From NCBI GenBank assembly GCA_947628195.1, contig CANQZB010000005.1, forward strand, positions 1 through 18,658: 18,658 nucleotides of DNA. The letters run 5' to 3'. Each line of letters begins with the position of its first letter. The first letter of the stretch is position 1. Shown here one piece after another: positions 5,212 through 10,160 of the stretch. This stretch comes from an uncultured Clostridia bacterium. GTDB taxonomy: Bacteria; Bacillota; Clostridia; Christensenellales; UBA1242. A program made the position numbers and the translations under genes. Under the pieces are notes generated by a model. The model saw only the letters and a list, made by a program, of their open reading frames with translations, had not been told where the DNA came from and searched no databases.

Positions 5212-6213
5212 ATGCAAATTGGAAACGTTTTATTAGATGCGTTAGTTGACACGGCAAAAATTTTGCCCGTTCTTTTTATTGCGTACTACTTAATTGAACT
5301 TATTGAATTTAAATTTGCGTTTAAACTGCAAAATAACAAATGGCTGAAAGGCAAGGCCAGCCCGCTTGTGGGTTCGGCAGTGGGCTGTATTCCGCAATGT
5401 GGCTTTTCGGTTATATCTACCGACCTTTACACAAAAAAAGCAATTTCTGTTGGTGCACTTGTTGCGGTGTATCTTGCCACCAGCGATGAAGCGCTTCCAA
5501 TTATGTTCTCCAACCCCCAAAGCATTCCTTGGCTGTTTGCTTTAATCGGCGTTAAAGTGCTGATGGGCATTGTGGTGGGGTACATCTCCATGGGGTTGTA
5601 TAATTTAATTTTTAAAAGCAAAAGCGGCGTTGAAAAAGATAAAGAAAATTTTGTAAATTCTCAAAAATCACCCTTAAAAAATGAAAATTTGGCTGAAAAA
5701 CAGGCAAAAAATCAAAAAAATGATAAAATTTTAAGCAATGTTAGCCACGAACATTCACATGACGAAAATGCGGTGGAGGCCGAATTGCTTGACGGCGGAT
5801 GTTGCCATCACCATGTAAAATCTAAATCGTTTGATTGGCTTCATCCACTTTTGCACTGCCTTAAAATTTCTGCGTTTATATTAATAATAAATATTTTGTT
5901 CGGCTTAATAACTCAAATTTGGATAGGTGAAGAAGCCCTAACAAACTTTATGTCAAAAAGCCTTTATGTCCAGCCGTTAGTTGCAATTTTAATTGGGTTA
6001 ATACCAAATTGCGCCTCAAGTGTTGCAATAACAGAATTGTTTTTAATGGGAGGGCTATCGTTTGGCGCATTATGTGCCGGGCTTTGCGTAAATGCGGGAC
6101 TGGGCTTAACCTTATTAATAAAACAAAACAAAAGCATGAAAGAAAATATTTTTATAATCTTAATGCTAATAGTTCCAAGTTTAATTTTAGGCTACGCACT
6201 AAACTTTATTTAA
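5212..6213 (+). CDS. ArsP_2-like / putative manganese-type permease with His-rich cytosolic loop
   Basis: This 333-residue polytopic membrane protein has two homologous halves. Each half carries a matching core motif: GCIPQCGFSV at 58-67 and GLIPNCASSV at 262-271, each followed by S-GAL-A (79-84, 283-289). The halves are joined by a long hydrophilic loop (~137-208), rich in Lys/Asn, with HEHSH (179-183) and CCHHH (197-201), which suggests metal sensing or binding. This resembles the ArsP_2 family, annotated as arsenic efflux or putative manganese transporter; the substrate is not settled by sequence. The start at 5212 has TAGGAG upstream. No terminator follows the stop directly. The terminator lies at 6680-6714, after two immunity-like segments and a decayed copy of this gene's 3' end, which implies that DNA was inserted between the gene and its terminator. 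Confidence 0.82.
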   Translation: MQIGNVLLDALVDTAKILPVLFIAYYLIELIEFKFAFKLQNNKWLKGKASPLVGSAVGCIPQCGFSVISTDLYTKKAISVGALVAVYLATSDEALPIMFSNPQSIPWLFALIGVKVLMGIVVGYISMGLYNLIFKSKSGVEKDKENFVNSQKSPLKNENLAEKQAKNQKNDKILSNVSHEHSHDENAVEAELLDGGCCHHHVKSKSFDWLHPLLHCLKISAFILIINILFGLITQIWIGEEALTNFMSKSLYVQPLVAILIGLIPNCASSVAITELFLMGGLSFGALCAGLCVNAGLGLTLLIKQNKSMKENIFIILMLIVPSLILGYALNFI

Positions 6214-6251
6214 AATTCAATACTTGCTAAAGTAAAAAATAGGAGGAGTTT

Positions 6252-6509
6252 ATGAAAAAGAAAATTGTTGATGATTCTATGGATGGAAAAATTAAAATAG
6301 AATTTCTTTCTAATAAAAAAACAATGAGAATAGAATTAGATAAAACAGGTTGTGAATTTTTAATAGAAACCTTAAAAGATTTGTTAACTGGCGATGGATA
6401 CCCATTTATTGATTATGATCCAGGCACAGGATATGACTGTGGAATTTTAAGAAAAGATTCATTAGGTTTAATGATTGAAATCATTGAAAAGGATGAGAAT
6501 AAAAAGTAA
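6252..6509 (+). CDS. Small immunity-like protein (possibly Imm32-like), 85 residues
   Basis: The ATG has AGGAGG upstream. The protein is short, acidic and soluble: an N-terminal β-rich part (GKIKIEFLSNKK), a helix (CEFLIETLKDLL), then a loop with IDYDPGTGYD and a final strand (LGLMIEII). The order helix, (H/D)-x-DP loop, and S-rich strand recalls small polymorphic-toxin immunity proteins such as Imm32, but this is from memory and weak. A second, 5'-truncated relative follows at 6526-6642 with a matching F-(I/L)-x-x-DP…KDS pattern. No toxin gene is adjacent, so it would be an orphan immunity gene. Both copies lie between the permease and a duplicated permease tail, which indicates acquired cargo. 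The alternative is an uncharacterised small protein of unrelated function. Confidence 0.6.
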   Translation: MKKKIVDDSMDGKIKIEFLSNKKTMRIELDKTGCEFLIETLKDLLTGDGYPFIDYDPGTGYDCGILRKDSLGLMIEIIEKDENKK

Positions 6510-6525
6510 ATAAGGAGATAAAAAA

Positions 6526-6642
6526 ATAGATATTTTAAACAATGTTGGCAACGATTTTTCTTTACATCTAGATCCTTTGAAGCAAAACACATTTGGATCT
6601 TTAACAAAGGATTCCGCATCTGTTGTTATAACAAAATTTTAA
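6526..6642 (+). pseudogene. 5'-truncated relative of the immunity-like gene
   Basis: From 6526 an open frame of 38 codons ends at TAA (6640-6642). It reads IDILNNVGNDFSLHLDP at the start and SLTKDSASVVITKF at the end. Aligned by eye with residues ~44-82 of the preceding gene it shares the helix end, the F-x-x-x-DP loop and the KDS…(V/M)I strand, so it is probably the C-terminal half of a paralogue. A good GGAG (6514-6517) stands about 8 bases before an ATA at the position where an ATG would be expected. Either a start codon mutated to ATA, or the 5' half was lost and the SD is coincidental. It runs straight into the duplicated permease tail. Confidence 0.6.
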
Positions 6643-6676
6643 GTTTAATTTTAGGCACGCCTTAAACTTTATTTAA
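6642..6676 (+). repeat. Decayed duplicate of the permease 3' end
   Basis: 6642-6676 matches the last 36 bases of the permease gene (6178-6213). It begins AGTTTAATTTTAGGC and ends AAACTTTATTTAA in both copies, with one deleted base and two substitutions in the middle. The two copies are 464 bases apart and bracket the immunity-like genes. The transcription terminator follows directly after this second copy, not after the intact gene. Confidence 0.9.
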
Positions 6677-6679
6677 ATA

Positions 6680-6714
6680 AATAATTGTGCATTTACGCAT
6701 AATTATTTTTTTTT
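6680..6714 (+). terminator. Intrinsic terminator of the permease / immunity-like unit
   Basis: AATAATTGTGC (6680-6690), loop ATTTAC, GCATAATTATT (6697-6707) with one G-U pair, then a T tract to 6714. Confidence 0.85.
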
Positions 6715-6739
6715 AACTAAAACTAAATGTGGAGGAATT

Positions 6740-7180
6740 ATGGAAAAAAACGAACAAAAATTGTTAAACAGGGTGTATCAGGATGCTACAATTGGCATGC
6801 TTGCTATTGATAAGGTGCTTAAAAAACTTAAAAATGAGGACCTTAAAAAGCAATTTAAAAAGCAGTTTGATATGTATGAAAAATTCAGCCAGAAATGTGA
6901 TGTTTTGGCAGTGAATAGAGAGATTGACATTAAAGAAAACAGTTTTTTTAAAAAGGCCAAACAAACGGCAATGCTTTATATGTCGCTTTGGATGGATAGC
7001 ACCCCGCGCCACATTGTTGAAATGATGATTTCCGGCACAGTTATGGGCATTATTGACACCATTAAAGTGGAAAAAGATTGTAAAGTGAAAAACGAGGAGT
7101 TAACCAACTTGGTTACCGAATTTAAGCAAATGCAGAATGATTTTTACGAAAAACTAAAAAAATTGTTAGCAAAGGTTTAA
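6740..7180 (+). CDS. Helical protein of unknown function, ferritin-like/DUF2383-like appearance
   Basis: This 146-residue soluble protein is predicted almost entirely α-helical: helices at about 4-30, 33-58, 67-108 and 115-145, a four-helix-bundle layout. The third helix carries RHIVEMMISGTVMGI with His91 and Glu94, which could be metal ligands, but a full diiron motif is not visible. The start has TGGAGG at good spacing. It is followed 23 bases later by a small acidic protein and then mazF, so it may be the first gene of that operon. Only 25 bases separate it from the upstream terminator and no clear promoter was found; expression may need read-through or a promoter inside the terminator region. 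I do not recognise a defined family. Confidence 0.7.
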   Translation: MEKNEQKLLNRVYQDATIGMLAIDKVLKKLKNEDLKKQFKKQFDMYEKFSQKCDVLAVNREIDIKENSFFKKAKQTAMLYMSLWMDSTPRHIVEMMISGTVMGIIDTIKVEKDCKVKNEELTNLVTEFKQMQNDFYEKLKKLLAKV

Positions 7181-7203
7181 AATCTTAATTAAAGGAGAAC
7201 ATT

Positions 7204-7395
7204 ATGGACGAACAAGTAAATGCTTATATAAAATATTTATCCAACTTAAAGGAAATATCTCGCCCTAAAATGCCAAAATTTGACATTGAAGCATATAGTG
7301 ATAATGAATACAAAATGGCAATTAATAAAGTTTTAGAAGATTATGAGGGGGTTGATGATTTTTTAATTACATTGCATTACTTGAAAGGAGAATAA
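7204..7395 (+). CDS. Small acidic protein preceding mazF, candidate antitoxin
   Basis: This 63-residue protein has a strong AAAGGAG site. Its stop codon overlaps the mazF start by one base (TAATG), the coupling typical of toxin-antitoxin pairs. It is acidic and helical (IKYLSNLKEI; EYKMAINKVLEDYEGVDDFLITLHYL) and lacks the N-terminal strand and helices of the ribbon-helix-helix EndoAI/MazE antitoxins usually found before this MazF type, as well as the AbrB-type MazE fold. If it is the antitoxin, it neutralises MazF without an obvious DNA-binding domain. If not, MazF has been placed behind an unrelated gene and its antitoxin is elsewhere. No promoter was identified; it is likely co-transcribed with the gene at 6740. 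Confidence 0.68.
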   Translation: MDEQVNAYIKYLSNLKEISRPKMPKFDIEAYSDNEYKMAINKVLEDYEGVDDFLITLHYLKGE

Positions 7396-7742
7396 TGGAA
7401 GTTGTTCGTGGCGATATATTTTATGCTGATTTAAGTCCGGTGGTGGGTAGCGAGCAGGGCGGTGTTCGCCCCGTTTTAGTGGTGCAAAACGATGTGGGGA
7501 ATAAGTATAGCCCCACCGTTATAATTGCCGCAATAACCAGCCAGCTAACCAAAGCAAAATTGCCAACTCATATAGAATTAAACAAAGATAAATTCAATTT
7601 AATGAAGGATAGCGTTGTGCTGTTAGAGCAAATTAGAACCTTGGATAAACGCAGGCTTAAAGAAAAAATAAGTTCAATTGATGAAAACACTATGAAAAAG
7701 GTTGATATAGCCATAATGGTAAGTTTGGGCATCACTGCTTAA
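7395..7742 (+). CDS. mazF: Type II toxin MazF/EndoA, sequence-specific mRNA interferase
   Basis: This 115-residue PemK/MazF-family ribonuclease is very close to Bacillus EndoA (NdoA) across its whole length: VRGDIFYADLSPVVGSEQ, GGVRPVLVVQND, IIAAITSQ and VVLLEQIRTLDKRRL. Catalytic residues known in EndoA, Arg25 and Thr48, are present at the same positions. EndoA enzymes cut single-stranded RNA at short U-A-containing sites such as UACAU; exact specificity here is inferred. The start overlaps the preceding gene's stop (TAATG), with AAAGGAG 5 bases upstream. No mutation that would inactivate it is visible, so the cell must carry a neutralising partner, most simply the 63-residue protein encoded immediately upstream. 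Confidence 0.95.
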   Translation: MEVVRGDIFYADLSPVVGSEQGGVRPVLVVQNDVGNKYSPTVIIAAITSQLTKAKLPTHIELNKDKFNLMKDSVVLLEQIRTLDKRRLKEKISSIDENTMKKVDIAIMVSLGITA

Positions 7743-7750
7743 AAATTGAT

Positions 7751-7774
7751 TTGGGCAGAGATGCCTTATTTTTT
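7751..7774 (+). terminator. Probable weak terminator after mazF
   Basis: GGGCA (7753-7757), loop GAGA, TGCCT (7762-7766) with one G-U pair, then TTATTTTTT. The stem is short but the position between mazF and the next promoter fits. Confidence 0.5.
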
Positions 7775-7802
7775 AAAAAAAGTCGAATTTTTTACAAAAT
7801 AC

Positions 7803-7831
7803 TTTACTTTTGTAATTTTCTATGTTATAAT
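7803..7831 (+). promoter_or_regulatory. Promoter of the Rho-like gene, extended -10
   Basis: TTTACT (7803-7808), 17-base spacer, TG at 7823-7824, TATAAT (7826-7831). Predicted start near 7838. Confidence 0.75.
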
Positions 7832-7843
7832 TTTGTCGAAAAA
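7830..7843. promoter_or_regulatory. Candidate Spo0A box overlapping the transcription start
   Basis: TTTTGTCGAAAAAA (7831-7844) contains the exact core TGTCGAA (7834-7840) in the T/A-flanked context of Spo0A boxes. Its place just downstream of -10 would suit repression. A weaker GTCGAA lies at 7782-7787, upstream of -35. Confidence 0.45.
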
Positions 7844-7854
7844 AGGAGGTTTAA

Positions 7855-8922
7855 ATGGATATTAAAATCGATTATCTTAACGATTTAAGCATTTTTGCTT
7901 TGCGCGATTTTGCCAGAAAAGTTGGCGTAAAATCTCCCACCAGCAAAACAAAAGCACAGTTAATTAAAGAGATTTGCGAAATAAAATCTGGTGAACGAGA
8001 ACCTGACCTTTCCTCTTCTCGCCATGGCAGACCCCCTAAAAACAACATAAGTTTTTTAGATGATTTAAACCTAAACCCACAGCCTTTTTCTAAAAACATT
8101 GTGTTTTGCCAACCAAAAGTTAACTTTGAATATTTTTCAGATAGCGACATTATAAACGGCTATGTTCAAATTGTGGATAGTAAATCTGCAGTTTTATGGA
8201 ATTTTAAAAACAATGTTTTTAAGTGCTACTATATTCCAAGCGAAGTGTGCTTTATTACACCAATTAAAACGGGGGATTTTGTTATTTGCGAACTTCAAAT
8301 GCAGGATAGGCAGTTGGTGGTTAAAAAAGTTTTAAACATCAACGGAATTCCTATTTTAAAATTTGAAAAATCTAGGTCAGATTTTAATAAAATTACTGCC
8401 ATTTTGCCTGAAAAGCGATTGGAAATTGATGATTTAAATTTAGATGTTAAATATGGCGAAAATATTTATCTTTATGGCGCAAATAGCAATGTAAATTCAA
8501 TTGCTGCAATCAACCTTTTAAACAAAACTGGCAGAACGGATAAAATCTATATTAACATTTCAATGTTAGATAAAAATTTAATTTATTTGCAAGAATTAAG
8601 AAATGCCGACTTGTTTGTTGCCAAATTGACCGACAAAACAGATTATATTAAGCAAATTTTAAACTTGGCAATAGAGCGAATTAAACGCCTTGTGGAAAAG
8701 AAGGACCATGTTGTTGTGGTTGTTGATGATTTAACAACATTAATTGAAAATCCAGAATTTGAGCAGTGCGCAAAAGATTTAGTTTCACTTTCTAGGGCAA
8801 CAAAAAGGTCAGGGAGTGCCACAATCTTTTCAATTGTTGATGAAAATTCTAAATACAAAAAATTTGCAGATAAATGCTATAAGATATTAAACGAAAACAC
8901 TTTTGAACAAGTTCTAAATTAA
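7855..8922 (+). CDS. Rho-like protein lacking the Walker A motif and Q-loop (predicted pseudo-ATPase)
   Basis: This 355-residue protein follows the Rho termination factor domain order. Residues 8-46 are a Rho_N/SAP-like helical domain (LSIFALRDFARKVGV). A basic linker at 56-63 (RHGRPPKN) resembles an AT-hook. An OB-fold RNA-binding-like domain spans ~100-160 (NGYVQIVDS, YYIPSEVCFI). A RecA-like core covers ~185-355. In the core the Rho P-loop (GxxxxGKT) is replaced by YGANSNVNSI (207-216). The Walker B-like strand is kept (HVVVVVDDLTTL, 285-296), preceded by the Rho-typical IERIKRLVEKK. The segment that carries the Q- and R-loops in Rho is missing, and the C-terminus stops early. It should not hydrolyse ATP or translocate RNA. 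Possible roles: a modulator of true Rho, an RNA/DNA-binding regulator, or a decaying paralogue; the intact frame, promoter, SD (AAAGGAGG) and terminator argue against decay. Confidence 0.75.
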   Translation: MDIKIDYLNDLSIFALRDFARKVGVKSPTSKTKAQLIKEICEIKSGEREPDLSSSRHGRPPKNNISFLDDLNLNPQPFSKNIVFCQPKVNFEYFSDSDIINGYVQIVDSKSAVLWNFKNNVFKCYYIPSEVCFITPIKTGDFVICELQMQDRQLVVKKVLNINGIPILKFEKSRSDFNKITAILPEKRLEIDDLNLDVKYGENIYLYGANSNVNSIAAINLLNKTGRTDKIYINISMLDKNLIYLQELRNADLFVAKLTDKTDYIKQILNLAIERIKRLVEKKDHVVVVVDDLTTLIENPEFEQCAKDLVSLSRATKRSGSATIFSIVDENSKYKKFADKCYKILNENTFEQVLN

Positions 8923-8950
8923 AAAATCTCCTTTGAAGGAGATTTTTTTT
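8921..8950 (+). terminator. Intrinsic terminator of the Rho-like gene
   Basis: ATCTCCT (8926-8932), loop TTGA, AGGAGAT (8937-8943), flanked by an A run and eight T. The A run overlaps the stop codon. Confidence 0.92.
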
Positions 8951-8994
8951 GCCAAATTTTTTATTGCAATAATTTGAAAAATATTTTAAATTAT

Positions 8995-9023
8995 TTGACA
9001 ATAAACAACAAAAATATTAAAAT
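8995..9023 (+). promoter_or_regulatory. Promoter of the mscS-like gene
   Basis: TTGACA (8995-9000), 17-base spacer, TAAAAT (9018-9023); AAGGAG at 9035-9040 serves the ATG at 9047. Confidence 0.8.
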
Positions 9024-9046
9024 TTTTTTTGTTTAAGGAGTAAGTT

Positions 9047-10039
9047 ATGAATTTTAATGATGTTTTTAACAAAATTAATGGCTTTTTTAAAACAAGCATA
9101 GGTAACATTGTTGTTTTCTTTGCGTTTTTAATCCTTGGCATTATTATAATTAAAATTATAATGTCTGTTTTAAGGAAAGTTTTAAGCAAAACTAAAATGG
9201 AAAAAATTGCTCAACAATTTTTATGCACCATAACAAAATTTGTTTTGTGGCTAGTGCTAATATTAATTTTATTGCATCGCGTTGGCGTAGATATAACTGG
9301 GCTGTTAACAGCATTTAGTGCAATTATCCTAGCAGTGGGCATGGCTTTACAAAACGCCATTGCCAATGTGGCAAACGGAATTATTATAATTTCTAGCCAC
9401 ATGTTCAAAAAGGGGGATTATGTTGTTATAAATGGTGTAGAGGGTAGCATTACAGATATTAACTTTATGTTCACCACGTTAATTTCGGTGGATAATAAAC
9501 GAATTACACTCCCAAATTCAAGCATTTTAAACAGCAATGTAACCAATTTGGGCGCGTACCCAAAACGCAGGGTAGATTTTACTTTTTCAGTAGCCTATGA
9601 AAGCGATGTGGAACTTGTTAAAAAGATTGTAACCGATGTAATGAAAAGTGATGGAAGAGTTTATTTAGACCCGGCGCCTTTTTGCAGATTGAAAACTTTA
9701 AATGCAAGCAGTCTTGATTTCTTTTCTAATTGCTGGTGCGATAATGCCGATTATTGGGATGTTTACTATTATGTCGTAGAAAATGTGTATAACGAGTTTA
9801 AACGCAACAACATTTCTGTTCCATTTAATCAAATTGAAATGCGCGAGCGTAAAGATGAAGTTGTTATGCCAGTTGTTGGCACGGCTTTGCCTCAGCGTGT
9901 GGAAAAAGTCAGGGAAGAACACGAGCATTCTTTAAAAGATGTTTTCTTTAACTCAATTAACAAACCAAAACAAAGCAAAGCGGATGCAAAACCTAAAAAA
10001 GCAAAAGAAAAAACAAAACCAACAAAATCTAAAAAATAA
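9047..10039 (+). CDS. mscS: Small-conductance mechanosensitive channel, MscS family
   Basis: This 330-residue membrane protein has three transmembrane helices (about 18-40, 64-80, and the pore helix ~88-115). The pore helix shows the Gly/Ala pattern of MscS (LTAFSAIILAVGMALQNAIA) and is followed by the β-domain signature MFKKGDYVVINGVEGSITDI and the conserved LPNSSILNSNVTNL. The cytosolic αβ domain follows (VDFTFSVAYESDVELVKKIV). It opens on membrane tension and releases solutes on hypo-osmotic shock; in spore formers such channels may also matter at germination, which is inference. The C-terminus carries an unusual Lys-rich, low-complexity tail (about 306-330, repeated KPK/AKE/TKP units). 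It is a single-gene unit with its own promoter and terminator. Confidence 0.93.
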   Translation: MNFNDVFNKINGFFKTSIGNIVVFFAFLILGIIIIKIIMSVLRKVLSKTKMEKIAQQFLCTITKFVLWLVLILILLHRVGVDITGLLTAFSAIILAVGMALQNAIANVANGIIIISSHMFKKGDYVVINGVEGSITDINFMFTTLISVDNKRITLPNSSILNSNVTNLGAYPKRRVDFTFSVAYESDVELVKKIVTDVMKSDGRVYLDPAPFCRLKTLNASSLDFFSNCWCDNADYWDVYYYVVENVYNEFKRNNISVPFNQIEMRERKDEVVMPVVGTALPQRVEKVREEHEHSLKDVFFNSINKPKQSKADAKPKKAKEKTKPTKSKK

Positions 10040-10060
10040 ATTGCCTTTTGGCAATTTTTT
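10038..10060 (+). terminator. Intrinsic terminator of mscS-like gene
   Basis: AAATTGCC (10038-10045), loop TTTT, GGCAATTT (10050-10057), then more T. It begins inside the stop codon. Confidence 0.88.
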
Positions 10061-10105
10061 ATTTGCTTACTTCAATTAACTTTTACATTTTTTGCAAAAA
10101 ATGCA

Positions 10106-10134
10106 TTTACAAAGTGCAAAATTTGTGATATTAT
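10106..10134 (+). promoter_or_regulatory. Promoter of the 1001-residue protein gene
   Basis: TTTACA (10106-10111), 17-base spacer, TATTAT (10129-10134). AAGGAG follows at about 10151. Confidence 0.6.
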
Positions 10135-10160
10135 ATTAACAAAGTTAATAAGGAGTAAAA

